DNA of 64,000 bases, from positions 372,001 through 436,000 of the forward strand of contig CAWIOX010000004.1 in NCBI GenBank assembly GCA_963837775.1, written 5' to 3'. This DNA comes from CAWIOX01 sp963837775. GTDB taxonomy: Bacteria > Pseudomonadota > Gammaproteobacteria > Burkholderiales > Burkholderiaceae_D. The notes below the pieces were generated by a model. The model saw only the letters and a program-made list of their open reading frames with translations. It was not told where the DNA came from and did no database searches. Shown piece by piece: positions 16,555-25,147 of the stretch. Position numbers and translations under genes: made by a program. Positions within the stretch are counted from its first letter, which is position 1. Every line of letters begins with the position of its first letter.

Positions 16555-18347
16555 TTATGGCAATGGTTTGGTGACAGTATTGCCTTGCAGGGTGACCGCA
16601 CCTATGCGGGTCAACAGGCGCCCTTCTACCACCGCACCGGTATTCGCAGAGATCGATTGATCTGCCAGGATATTGCCCTTGAAGATCGAAGTCGTACCCA
16701 GCGTGGCCGAGGTGCCGACTGCCCAGAAAATGTTGGCCGCCTTGGCGCCGCCGGCCAGGATGATTTTGTGCCAGGACCGGTCGTCAGGGTCGAACCCATC
16801 TTGAAGATCCAGGTGGCATTCGGGTTGCCTCCGGCGTCCAGCGTCAAGTTGCCCAAACTGCCAGTACCGGAGATGCCGGTCGACGTCGAGTTGACGTACA
16901 GTCCAGGAGCCAAGGTCAAGCCGCCCATGTTGCCCGGCAAGGAAATCGCGTTCAGCGAACGCCCTTGCGCATCGTTATAGGCGGAGGTCAAGTCAAGCTT
17001 GGCTTGGGCCGCAATCGGGTCAGCCAGATGCTGATTGCCATTGATAACGCCGGGTGGAAAGCCATTGAGCGTGCCCGTCGGGCTGGCGCCCAGATCGCCA
17101 TTGATGATGGTGGCGCCGGTGCTGGTCACGCCGGAACCGGCCAGTATCGCGAACGCTGCAGCCGAGCGCAAGTTGACATTCGCAGGGCCGGCCGCCGGCA
17201 ACGGTGCGGCAAGTGCAGCGGTAAAGTTCCAGACAAAATCGCTCGGTGCTGCACCTTGATTGCCAGCCAGCTTGTTGCCGGCAAGGTCGGTCACGTTCTT
17301 GCTGATCGTCGCGGTGTACACGGCGCCGGCGGTCAAATTTGCCGCTGGTTCAAATGTTGCCGTCCCGCCTATGTAACGCACCGTACCGGAGACTGGGGTA
17401 ATGCCTTGCTTCAAGGTGAAGTTGGCGCTCGTCATCGTCAACGGCTTCATCGCTTCGCTGAAAGTGACATTGACTGTCTTATCCAGCGCCACATTGATTT
17501 CGCCTGCGTTCGGATCGGTGTCGATGACTGTTGGCGCCGTGTTGTCAGTTGCATTGCCGGTCGTGAAGCTCCAGACAAAATCGCTCGGTGCGGCACCTTG
17601 ATTGCCCGCCAATTGATTGCCGGCAATATCGGTCACGTTCTTGCTGATCGTCGCGGTGTACACGGCATTGACCAGCAAGTTGGCCGCTGGAGTAAAGGAC
17701 GCCGTCATACCGACATAGTCGACCGTACCCGATACTGGCGTCGTGCCTTGTTTCAAGGTGAAGTTGACGCTTGTCATCGTCAAGGGATCCATCGTCTCAC
17801 TGAAGTTCGCAGTGAGCGCCCTGTTCAGCGCCACGCCGGTGGCGTTATCGAGTGGCTCGGTCAGCGTGACAGCCGGTGCCGAGGTGTTTGCTACGGCACC
17901 AGTGGTAAAGCTCCAGACATAATTGCTGGGTGCAGGCCCTTGATTGCCTGACAGTTTGTTGCCAGCCAGATCACTCGCCGCGCTGGTGATGGTCATCGTG
18001 TATTTCGTATTCACTGCTAGCGCACTGGCCGGTGTAAAGGTTGTGGCCACGCCACTGTAAGCGATCGTGCCTGCCACCGGGGTCGCGCCTTGCATCACGC
18101 TAAAGCTTTGCGCATTCACGCTCTGTGGATCCATCGCTTCACTGAAGAAGGCGCCAATCTTGGTATTGATGGCAACGCCAGTGGCGCCATTCGGATTGAC
18201 CGTCGACGTCACCATTGGTGCCGTGCTGTCGGCCAGGCCCAGAATCGGGTCTTGCCCGCCTCCGCCGCCGCATCCGATCACGAGTGCTGTCATGAGTAAT
18301 GCTGAAATCCACATAAGCGGTTTCGCATAGCGTTGCTGGCTTTTCAT
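16555..18347 (-). CDS. Lipoprotein with three Ig-like domains and an ice-binding (DUF3494) domain, frameshifted
   Basis: Start ATG 18347 after GGGGAAACAA. The signal peptide ends in ALVIGC, followed by GGGGG. Three Big_5/SbsA Ig-like repeats follow (about residues 40-150, 155-265 and 270-380), each with FSEAMDP or a variant and ending W.FTTG. The C-terminus (about 395-597) matches DUF3494 ice-binding proteins: AAFAILAGSGVTSTG, GDLGASP, then GNLTLDAGGNPNATWIF. One base is missing in the A4 run at 16764-16767. Adding it continues the domain through AGGAKAANIFWAVG to a stop at 16555, 597 aa in total. DUF3494 proteins bind ice, or act as adhesins. The Ig repeats probably hold it away from the cell. 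Confidence 0.85.
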
Positions 18348-18895
18348 TTGTTTCCCCTTTGTCCCAGTACCGATCCGGCGCCGAAAAATTTCGGTCTGGC
18401 CGCTATTTCTATTGATTTTTTTACAGTTTCATCGTGCTTGCCAGGCAGCTTGACCTACCTGCAACATTGACGGCACAACATCGCGCAGACAGACAATGGA
18501 GCGACTTTCCGTCATGCATCTGTTGTACGGTTTTCGGCATACACGTTCTGTTCGCTGCCGAACATAGAGGGAAAAAGAATTATTCTGCGCAACATCGCGC
18601 TCGTACGCTGCCGCTAGCCCCCTGCCACTCGGCCCTGCCGCTCGCGCAAACGGATCGCTGCCGGCCAAGCCACCTGCAAAGATCCAGAAATAGTCGATTG
18701 AATGTGCGCCACCGTACAGAGACGGACTTACATCCCATCTAAAGTTGAATCATCAGTGCGGGACAAAGAGGCATCCGCAACACCGACAGGATTGCCGGAT
18801 CAATAGCGGCGCCACTGCTTGATCGAATACTGATATTGAAATAGAGCGATGTTATTGGCACTTCTGCCGATGCAGTCCTTATCTTGGAGCTTGTC
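18348..18895. other. Intergenic region between divergent genes
   Basis: A 548-bp gap with the promoter region of the ice-binding lipoprotein on one side and the palindrome at 18703 on the other. No gene is supported. Confidence 0.5.
18703..18718 (+). promoter_or_regulatory. TGTGCG-N4-CGTACA palindrome
   Basis: TGTGCG CCAC CGTACA followed by GAGAC, 177 bp upstream of the truncated CsbD gene. Part of the regional motif family. Confidence 0.55.
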
Positions 18896-18988
18896 ATGAA
18901 TTGGGATGTCATCGAAGGAAACTGGGCGCAAGACAAAGGCCAGGCAAAAGCACAATGGGGCAAATCCAGGCTTTTCAAAAGTACCTGA
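18896..18988 (+). pseudogene. Truncated CsbD-family stress protein
   Basis: The frame MNWDVIEGNWAQDKGQ...QWGK is the conserved N-terminus of CsbD proteins, small stress-induced proteins of about 60-70 aa. After WGK the frame reads SRLFKST and stops at 30 aa. No reading frame downstream restores the expected LTDDxLDVIxGKRxQL half, so a deletion rather than a simple frameshift is likely. The GGAG ribosome site and upstream palindrome are intact. A 30-aa product may be made but is unlikely to be functional. Confidence 0.7.
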
Positions 18989-19024
18989 AGGAGGACAGCA
19001 GTCCGTCTTAATTATCCGTAGCGT

Positions 19025-19049
19025 TGCATACGTCAGTATTGCGTATGCA
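19025..19049. promoter_or_regulatory. Inverted repeat TGCATACG-N9-CGTATGCA
   Basis: A perfect 8-bp inverted repeat with a 9-base spacer, 27 bp upstream of the Cys-repeat protein start. Its position and symmetry suggest an operator overlapping the promoter or leader; a hairpin in the leader is also possible. Confidence 0.5.
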
Positions 19050-19076
19050 TTTTTTCACAACGTCAAGAGGTCAATA

Positions 19077-19625
19077 ATGAAAAACGCATTTGCAATTATT
19101 TTAATCAGTGCAGCAACCTTCGGTTTCACCACGCTATCTTCAGCCGCAACCAGCGAAGCAAAAACAAGCTACAAGATGGCGAAAGAAAGTGCCGCTGCAG
19201 ACTATAAAGTTGCACGAGAAAAATGCAACGCCTTGAACGGAAATCCGAAGGATGTATGCGTGGAAGAAGCCGCCGCTGCACGCACTCGCACCAAAGCTGA
19301 AGCAGAAGCCCAGTACAAAAACACACCGCGTGCTCGCGCCAGCGCACGTACTGCGATTGCCAATGCCGAGTATGACGTTGCAAAAGCCAAATGCGGTAGC
19401 CAAACCGGCAACGCCAAGGATGTATGCATCAAAGAAGCCAAGGCGGTCAATGTCGCCGCCAAAGCGGATGCCAAGGCAGACAAGGAAGTTGTGAAGGCAC
19501 GTACCGAGGCGCGGGACGACAAGAGTGATGCCAACTACAAGGTCGCAATCGAGAAATGTGATGCATTAGCCGGCGCGGCCAAAGACAGCTGTGTCGCTTC
19601 CGCAAAAGCACAATACGGTAAGTAA
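19077..19625 (+). CDS. Secreted Cys-repeat protein (three KC...KDxC units)
   Basis: 182 aa, start ATG 19077 after AAGAGG. The signal peptide is cleaved near LSSAA-TS (about residue 24), so the protein is probably periplasmic. The mature chain is highly charged and helical, rich in Ala, Lys and Glu, with three repeats of the form YKVAxEKCxALxGxxKDxC (about residues 42-63, 98-120 and 150-172). Each repeat has two cysteines 11 residues apart, suggesting one disulfide per unit. I do not recognise a named function; similar Ala/Lys-rich periplasmic proteins occur in Burkholderiales. It lies between stress-type genes and ends at a terminator. Confidence 0.75.
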   Translation: MKNAFAIILISAATFGFTTLSSAATSEAKTSYKMAKESAAADYKVAREKCNALNGNPKDVCVEEAAAARTRTKAEAEAQYKNTPRARASARTAIANAEYDVAKAKCGSQTGNAKDVCIKEAKAVNVAAKADAKADKEVVKARTEARDDKSDANYKVAIEKCDALAGAAKDSCVASAKAQYGK

Positions 19626-19647
19626 TACCAGTCTCAAAGCAACAATG

Positions 19648-19686
19648 CCCCCTGATCGGATTAGTAGATCAAGGGACATCTTTTTC
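19648..19686 (+). terminator. Rho-independent terminator
   Basis: A stem of CCCCTGATC with GATCAAGGG (one mismatch) and a 9-nt loop, followed by ACATC and a T5 run, 22 bases after the Cys-repeat gene. Confidence 0.75.
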
Positions 19687-19709
19687 ATCACTCAACAAGG
19701 ACCATGATC

Positions 19710-20021
19710 ATGAACATTCCGAAGCGTTTAGCAACTGTATTATTCTCCTTCGTGCTGGTTGCAGTCGCTGGCTGCGCCTCAACCTCGAAGTCGGAGGGAA
19801 CCGGCGAATATATTGACGACACCGTCATCACATCAAAAGTAAAAGCAGAAATATTCAACGAACCAAGCTTGAAATCGCGTGAACTGAATGTCGAAACATT
19901 CAAGGGCACCGTTCAGTTGAGCGGTTTTGTCTCATCGCAAGCCGACATCAACAAAGCCGTCGAAGTTGCACGCAGCGTCAAAGGCGTGAAGTCGGTCAAG
20001 AACGACATGAAAATCAAGTAA
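19710..20021 (+). CDS. BON-domain lipoprotein, paralogue
   Basis: 103 aa from ATG 19710, which has AAGGA eight bases upstream; the ATG at 19704 is too close to it. The lipobox is AVAGC (Cys22). The BON domain spans about residues 36-102 (DDTVITSKVKAEI, ETFKGTVQLSGFV, GVKSVKNDMKIK). It aligns without gaps to the protein at 13494 with 62 of 103 residues identical, so the pair arose by duplication. The role is inferred as envelope protection. No recurrent palindrome is present directly upstream. Confidence 0.88.
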   Translation: MNIPKRLATVLFSFVLVAVAGCASTSKSEGTGEYIDDTVITSKVKAEIFNEPSLKSRELNVETFKGTVQLSGFVSSQADINKAVEVARSVKGVKSVKNDMKIK

Positions 20022-20210
20022 CAGGCTTGCAGTGTGAACGGGCATTGTTATGGAAATATTATTTTTTTCATTTCTTCAAGAACAATGTCCGTTTAGTTTC
20101 AACTGCTGTTCCAGACGACTATTGCCTGTATCAACGACCTGAAAAATATCGGATATCAATTGTATTTCCTGCTCGGCGCGGCATAGAACACAATATAAGG
20201 CAGCCATGCT

Positions 20211-21425
20211 ATGAGTAGCTCTGAACAAGAAAATACCGATATAAGCAGCAAGACACCGGCAGAAGACATGCTGGCGGAAGATGCCACGAATAACGAGCTT
20301 GCTGCCGCATCCCAAAAACACCCCATCATCCATATCCCGGTCAACGCCCGCGGCGTCGCGCTGGCGATTCTGGCGACAGTCGCATTTGTGTTCGCACTGC
20401 AATGGGCACAAAATTTTTTCATTCCCTTAGTCTTCAGCATTCTTATTTCCTACACCTTGACTCCGCTGGTGGGATGGCTGGAGCACATCAAAATACCGCG
20501 CATTGTCGGCACCACCGTGGTCCTGGTCACGCTGCTGTTCGGCGCCGCTGCCGTGGCTGATTCGCTGCGTACCGAGTTCCAGTCGATTCTGGTGCGCTTG
20601 CCCGATGCAGCTCACCGGATATCTCAGGCCATCAACAAAACGCAAGATGGCCAACCCGGCACGATGCAACAAATGCAGGCGGCGGCGACTGAAATTGAAA
20701 AAGCGACCAATCAGGCAACAGGTGTCCGCCCCGGTTCCAGGCAGGTTCCAGTGCCGGTCGTCGTTGCCAGCCCCGGCTTCAAGATACAGGGCTGGTTGTG
20801 GGCCGGGTCGATGGGAGCAGCCGGATTCATCGGCCAGGCGACGATGGTCATTTTTCTGGTGTTTTTCCTTTTATTGTCCGGTGACAATTTCAAAAGAAAA
20901 CTCGTGAAGATTACCGGACCATCGCTGTCATCCAAAAAAATCACCGTGCATATCCTCGATGACATTAACAAATCCATCCAGAGCTATATGTTCATGCTGC
21001 TGGTCACGAATATATTGCTGGCGCTATTGCTATGGGGTGCCTTTCGCTGGATTGGCTTGGAAAATGCGGGGGCGTGGGCAGTCGCCGCAGGTTGCCTGCA
21101 CATCATCCCCTACTTTGGCCCGCTGATCATTGCGGTGGCTACCGGATTGACCGCTTTCATGCAATTCGGATCCTTGTCGAAAATGTTCCTGGTATCCGGC
21201 GCTTCATTGGCAATCGCGATGCTGGTCGGCACTGTCATAGCGACCTGGATGACCGGAAGAATCGCAAAGATGAATGCCGCAGCGGTATTCATCGGACTAC
21301 TTTTCTGGGGCTGGCTGTGGGGAATCTGGGGGCTGTTGCTGGGCATCCCCATTATTGTCATGGTGCGCGTCGTCACCGAGCGGGTCGAGGGCATGCAGGC
21401 GGTGGCGGAATTGCTCGGCGAGTAG
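20211..21425 (+). CDS. AI-2E family transporter
   Basis: A 404-aa integral membrane protein. A hydrophilic N-terminus of about 45 residues precedes eight or so membrane helices with the AI-2E exporter/PerM pattern: PLVFSILISYTLTPLVGWLE near residue 75, a soluble insert at about 130-190, LVFFLLLSGDNFKRKLV, and GLLFWGWLWGIWGLLLGIPI near the C-terminus. The ATG at 20211 has AAGG about 10 bases upstream. Members export varied small molecules or sodium; autoinducer-2 transport is shown only for some, so the substrate here is unknown. Confidence 0.9.
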   Translation: MSSSEQENTDISSKTPAEDMLAEDATNNELAAASQKHPIIHIPVNARGVALAILATVAFVFALQWAQNFFIPLVFSILISYTLTPLVGWLEHIKIPRIVGTTVVLVTLLFGAAAVADSLRTEFQSILVRLPDAAHRISQAINKTQDGQPGTMQQMQAAATEIEKATNQATGVRPGSRQVPVPVVVASPGFKIQGWLWAGSMGAAGFIGQATMVIFLVFFLLLSGDNFKRKLVKITGPSLSSKKITVHILDDINKSIQSYMFMLLVTNILLALLLWGAFRWIGLENAGAWAVAAGCLHIIPYFGPLIIAVATGLTAFMQFGSLSKMFLVSGASLAIAMLVGTVIATWMTGRIAKMNAAAVFIGLLFWGWLWGIWGLLLGIPIIVMVRVVTERVEGMQAVAELLGE

Positions 21426-21509
21426 GCTGCGTCCTGACGCAATGCAAAAATTTTCAAAAAAAATAGATTCTTTAGCGGGGTAAGCAGCACATCAATATCC
21501 CGCCTCTTT

Positions 21510-21525
21510 TGTGCGCCAACGTACA
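21510..21525 (+). promoter_or_regulatory. TGTGCG-N4-CGTACA palindrome
   Basis: TGTGCG CCAA CGTACA followed by GACCC and then TTTAACC 13 bases on, the same layout as at 13298. It lies 100 bp upstream of an OmpA-family gene. Confidence 0.55.
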
Positions 21526-21625
21526 GACCCTGCCGTTGTTTAACCGTAATCTTCGGTTATTGGCACCGGATTAAGGATGTGAACGCATCTTGATAGTGTC
21601 CACAACAACCTCAGGGAAAAAGATC

Positions 21626-22342
21626 ATGTCGAATTCAAAAATACCCCGCAATAACGTACACAGAACACTTTTGCAATCCACCATCATCGCTGCTTTCGCC
21701 GTTGCAGCATTTGCGCCGGCAACCAGCATGGCGCAGGCTCCAAACGATCCCGGCCACTGGCGCAATCCTCAAGGCATCACATGGAAAAATTCAAACGGAC
21801 TGTGCTGGCGTTCAGGCTCGTGGACAGCGGCGGATGCAAGCGCTGAATGTGATCCCGAATTAATGGCAAAGACAGAAGCGCCGGCACCGGTCGTCGCAGC
21901 AGCGCCTCCCGCTGAACCTGTTCCAGCACCGGCGCCAAGCATGGAGACACGTAAAGTTACTTTTGCAGCAGAAGAATTATTTGATTTTGACAAGGCTGTC
22001 TTGCGGCCTGCCGGCAAAACGAAACTGGATACACTGACAACTGAACTCAATGGCGTGAACTATGAAACGATCCTGGTGACCGGTCATACAGACCGCATTG
22101 GCAGTCCCCAATATAACCAGAAACTGTCGGAACGCCGTGCCGGGGCTGTCAAAGCTTACCTGATCAGCAAAGGCATTCCGGATAATCGCCTTACTTCAGC
22201 AGGCAAGGGCGAGACGCAAGCAGTCACAAAACCCGGCGATTGCAAAGGTCCGATCAGCAAGAAGCTGATCGCCTGTCTGCAGCCTGATCGTCGTGTCGAG
22301 GTTGACGTGGCAGGCAGCAAAGAGGTTACGGTCCCGCAATAA
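21626..22342 (+). CDS. OmpA-family peptidoglycan-associated protein
   Basis: 238 aa. The start is at 21626 after AGGGAAAAAGATC; an in-frame start at 21590 lacks this. The signal peptide ends in SMAQA (about residue 37). A short N-terminal region contains NGLCWRSGSWTAADASAEC, a two-Cys motif common in betaproteobacterial OmpA proteins that lack a full barrel. A Pro/Ala linker and an OmpA domain (about 115-232) follow, with LFDFDKAVLRPAGK, GHTDRIGS and NQKLSERRAGAVKAYL. It anchors the envelope to peptidoglycan. It carries the recurrent palindrome upstream and a terminator downstream. Confidence 0.88.
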   Translation: MSNSKIPRNNVHRTLLQSTIIAAFAVAAFAPATSMAQAPNDPGHWRNPQGITWKNSNGLCWRSGSWTAADASAECDPELMAKTEAPAPVVAAAPPAEPVPAPAPSMETRKVTFAAEELFDFDKAVLRPAGKTKLDTLTTELNGVNYETILVTGHTDRIGSPQYNQKLSERRAGAVKAYLISKGIPDNRLTSAGKGETQAVTKPGDCKGPISKKLIACLQPDRRVEVDVAGSKEVTVPQ

Positions 22343-22355
22343 TCATTTGGCAAAA

Positions 22356-22380
22356 GCCAGGAATCGATCGGATTCCTGGC
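22356..22380 (+). terminator. Hairpin after OmpA-family gene
   Basis: A perfect 10-bp stem (GCCAGGAATC / GATTCCTGGC) with a 5-nt loop, 13 bases after the stop. No long T-run. It may also serve the convergent dcd gene. Confidence 0.7.
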
Positions 22381-22447
22381 CAATAGCTTTCGTCCCTGCG
22401 CCCTCACTCCGACGTCCTAAGTCCGACAAATCCTGGTCGCTGACGGC

Positions 22448-23014
22448 TCAGGCTTTCGGCAAGGTAACGCCAACCTGGCCCTGATATTTGCCGCCGCGGT
22501 CCTTGTACGAGACTTCGCACACTTCATCGCTCTCGAAGAACAGCACCTGCGCACAGCCTTCGCCCGCATAGATCTTGGCCGGCAGCGGCGTGGTGTTGGA
22601 GAACTCCAGCGTCACATAGCCTTCCCATTCCGGCTCGAACGGGGTCACGTTGACGATGATGCCGCAGCGCGCATAAGTCGATTTGCCCAGGCAGATGGTC
22701 AACACGCTGCGCGGGATGCGGAAATATTCGATCGTGCGCGCCAGCGCAAACGAGTTCGGCGGGATGATGCAGACGTCGCTCTTGATGTCGACGAAGGAAT
22801 TCTCGTCGAAGTTCTTGGGGTCGACGATGGTGCTGTTGATATTGGTGAAAATCTTGAATTCATTGGCGCAGCGGATGTCGTAGCCGTAGGAAGATGTGCC
22901 GTAGGAAACGATTTTCTGGCCGTTGGCAGTACGCACCTGACCGGGTTCGAACGGTTCGATCATGCCGTGCTCTTGCGCCATGCGGCGTATCCATTTGTCG
23001 GATTTAATAGTCAT
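22448..23014 (-). CDS. dcd: dCTP deaminase
   Basis: 188 aa, the normal length of the enzyme. It converts dCTP to dUTP for thymidylate synthesis. Conserved parts include SSYGYDIRCANEF (about 41-53), the catalytic block GKSTYARCGIIVNVTPFEPEWEGYVTLEFSN (about 110-140) with the Ser/Arg/Glu active-site residues, and AGEGCAQVLFFES. The ribosome site (AGCGAAAA) is weak. It converges with the OmpA-family gene and is unrelated to the oxidoreductase operon that follows. Confidence 0.95.
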   Translation of the reverse strand: MTIKSDKWIRRMAQEHGMIEPFEPGQVRTANGQKIVSYGTSSYGYDIRCANEFKIFTNINSTIVDPKNFDENSFVDIKSDVCIIPPNSFALARTIEYFRIPRSVLTICLGKSTYARCGIIVNVTPFEPEWEGYVTLEFSNTTPLPAKIYAGEGCAQVLFFESDEVCEVSYKDRGGKYQGQVGVTLPKA

Positions 23015-23151
23015 TTTTCGCTAATGTTGGAGGTGAGGCTTATGTTGCATGTCGTGTCGCAGGAAATGTAGCCGTGGCCAGAGTGACAACGCCACTGTTT
23101 TCATGCGAATTTGGCCGCAATTTTACGCCACATCAGCGCAAAATCAGAGAA

Positions 23152-23457
23152 TTACCCGCCGCCGCGCCGGGTATATAGCTCGAAGTAATGCAGAAACGCC
23201 GCGCGTGTCGCATCGTCCATATCGATGAAATGAAAGCGCACCTGCAGCACCGGCATGCGCAGCAGCCCAATGCGGCGCGGCGCCAGTTGCGTGCTGATGA
23301 TGCTCAGCGTGCCGCCGGCGCTGGTAATGCGGTACTCGACCTGATCGCCGTGCTGCCGGCTGTCGATTTGTGCATTGCGCGTCGCGCCCGGCAGCCAGCG
23401 CTCGAACTCGCTTTGCGTGCAGCCCATCTGACGCACGACATCGGCTGTTGAAATCAT
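23152..23457 (-). CDS. Conserved hypothetical protein downstream of the AOR operon
   Basis: 101 aa, no signal peptide or membrane segment, basic, ending in RRGGG. It has a small alpha/beta look, with VLQVRFHFIDMDDATRAAFLHYFELY in the C-terminal half. I do not recognise a domain. It is the last gene on the strand after the MoaD-like gene, 87 bp away, and may belong to that operon. A Gly-Gly-Gly end is reminiscent of ubiquitin-like carriers but the rest of the fold is not. Confidence 0.6.
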   Translation of the reverse strand: MISTADVVRQMGCTQSEFERWLPGATRNAQIDSRQHGDQVEYRITSAGGTLSIISTQLAPRRIGLLRMPVLQVRFHFIDMDDATRAAFLHYFELYTRRGGG

Positions 23458-23544
23458 GCTTTTGATGGGAGTATAGTTAAATATCGTGCATTAGCCGCAC
23501 GGATTCATTGGGCCAATAAAAATACACCATAGAGTATATTTCCG

Positions 23545-23796
23545 TCACCCACCCGCCACCGGAGGCCAGATTGCGAGCACATCGCCGTCCGCCAGCCTGC
23601 GCTTGGCGCGCAGCTGCGGCTCGATGAACACGCCGTTGACCAGCACCAGATGCACCTGCTTGGCCGGCAGGCGAAAGCGCTCGACCAGATCGCCTATCGT
23701 GGTGTGCGGCGCGACATCGAGTTCGAGCGCGTTGTAGTGGCGCTCCGGCGGCAGGTAATCGCTCAATGTCGCGAACAGCTTGAAGGTGATTTTCAT
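23545..23796 (-). CDS. MoaD/ThiS-like sulfur carrier of the AOR operon
   Basis: 83 aa with a beta-grasp pattern (MKITFKLFATLSDYLP...LVLVNGVF...LADGDVLAIWPPVAGG) and the terminal Gly-Gly needed for adenylation and thiocarboxylation. MoaD donates sulfur to the pterin cofactor. A MoaD-like protein encoded with tungsten AORs, as in Aromatoleum aromaticum, is thought to serve assembly of the tungsten-pterin cofactor. It lies six bases after the FAD subunit gene and is clearly co-transcribed. I infer dedication to this enzyme. Confidence 0.85.
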   Translation of the reverse strand: MKITFKLFATLSDYLPPERHYNALELDVAPHTTIGDLVERFRLPAKQVHLVLVNGVFIEPQLRAKRRLADGDVLAIWPPVAGG

Positions 23797-23802
23797 AAGA
23801 AC

Positions 23803-25073
23803 TCAGTTTGCATTTGCGCCCTTCCAGCCGTCCTGCTTCTGCGCGCAGGCGATGTAGGCTTCCATCAGCCGGGTCGGGTCGGCGATCAGCGCGTCTTTCC
23901 AGTGGCCGAGCCTGACCCGATGCTGGATCAGGCCGCGCAACACGCCGACGTGCTGCGTCAGGCCGATCGCATTCGATCCGATCAGCCGGTCTTCATCGAA
24001 TTCCAGCCGCAGGTATTTGAAATGTTCCTGATCGGTGAGTTCGACCCGCTGGCCGCCCGGCACCCCTTGCCATTGGCCGAACGAGGTCGAAATCAGGCCC
24101 AGCGTATCGAGCACGTTGATCTGGGTGACGCCGCGCTGGATGGCCTGTTTGCCGCACATGTTCAGCGCCGCGCAGCGCGCCTGGTCGGCCGCATTGGGCT
24201 GGATCGCCGACACGATGGTGTGGCCGGTGATGAAGTCAAAGGCTTCGGCGCAATCGCCGGCCGCGTAGATGCCGGGGATGTTGGTCTGCATCGTCTCGTC
24301 GACCAGTATCCCCTGCAGGCATTTGACGTCGCTGAATTCGAGGAAGCCGATATTCGGCTTGACGCCGGTGGCAGAGATGATCAGGTCGGCCGGCAGGTGC
24401 TCGCCGTTCGACAGCCGCACGCTGAGCGGCGCGCGCTGCTCGATGGCCTCGATGCGGGTGCCGGTATACACGCGCACCCCCTGCTTTTCGCACCATTGCC
24501 GGATCATGTTGCCGGCGCCCTCGCCCATCATGCGCGGCACCATGCGGTCGCCCATCTCGATGACCGTCAGTTCGACCCCGCGCGCGGCCAGCGCTTCCAT
24601 GATGATGCAGCCGATGAAACCGGCGCCCATCTGGATCACGCGCGCCTTCGGCTGCGCCAGTTGCATGATCGCGCGCGCATCCTGCAGCGTCCAGCACGGA
24701 TGCACGCCGGCGCAGTCGATGCCGGGAATCGGCGGCGCGTACCGGCGTGGAGCCGGTGGCGATCAGCAAGCGATCGAAGCCGATCGGGCCGCCAGCCTGC
24801 AGCATCACCTGGCGGGTGGCGCTATCGACGCCCTTGACCCGCGCGGTCAGCTGTTCTATGCGCAGGCAAGTTGAAATGATCGGCGTCCTTGCGCAGATAA
24901 GTGCCCGGCTCCTGGATATTGCCCATCAGCAGGTACGGGATCGCCATGCGCGAATACGGCGGTTCCGGCTCGTCGCCGATCAGGATGATGTCGTCTTGCG
25001 GTGCGTGCTTGCGGATGGTTTCGGCGGCGATGACGCCGGCCGGGCCGTTGCCGATGATGACGTGTCTTGCCAT
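23803..25073 (-). CDS. aorC: FAD/NAD-dependent oxidoreductase subunit of AOR, two frameshifts
   Basis: Start ATG 25073 with GGGAGA upstream. The N-terminal FAD-binding motif is IIGNGPAGVIAAETI (about 5-19) and a central NAD-binding motif is MGAGFIGCIIMEAL. The second FAD motif, IYAAGDCAEAFDF, places it in the NADH-rubredoxin/nitrite reductase-like family. The frame is broken twice by one extra base, near 24863-24867 and near 24736-24740. Removing both gives 422 aa with no gap in family features. In the Aromatoleum AOR complex the equivalent subunit passes electrons between the iron-sulfur chain and NAD. It is followed six bases on by the MoaD-like gene. Confidence 0.85.
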
Positions 25074-25089
25074 GCTGTTCTCCCGAAAG

Positions 25090-25143
25090 CAAGCCGCAGG
25101 ATAGCCAGGGAAACATTGCGTTCCCTGCAAACCCTGCGGCTTG
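25090..25143 (-). promoter_or_regulatory. Nested double hairpin between aorB and aorC
   Basis: An outer perfect 11-bp stem (CAAGCCGCAGG / CCTGCGGCTTG) encloses an inner perfect 7-bp stem (CAGGGAA / TTCCCTG). It starts four bases after the aorB stop and ends 16 bases before the aorC start. With no T-run it is more likely to stabilise the upstream mRNA or reduce read-through than to end transcription. Confidence 0.6.
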
Positions 25144-25147
25144 ATAT

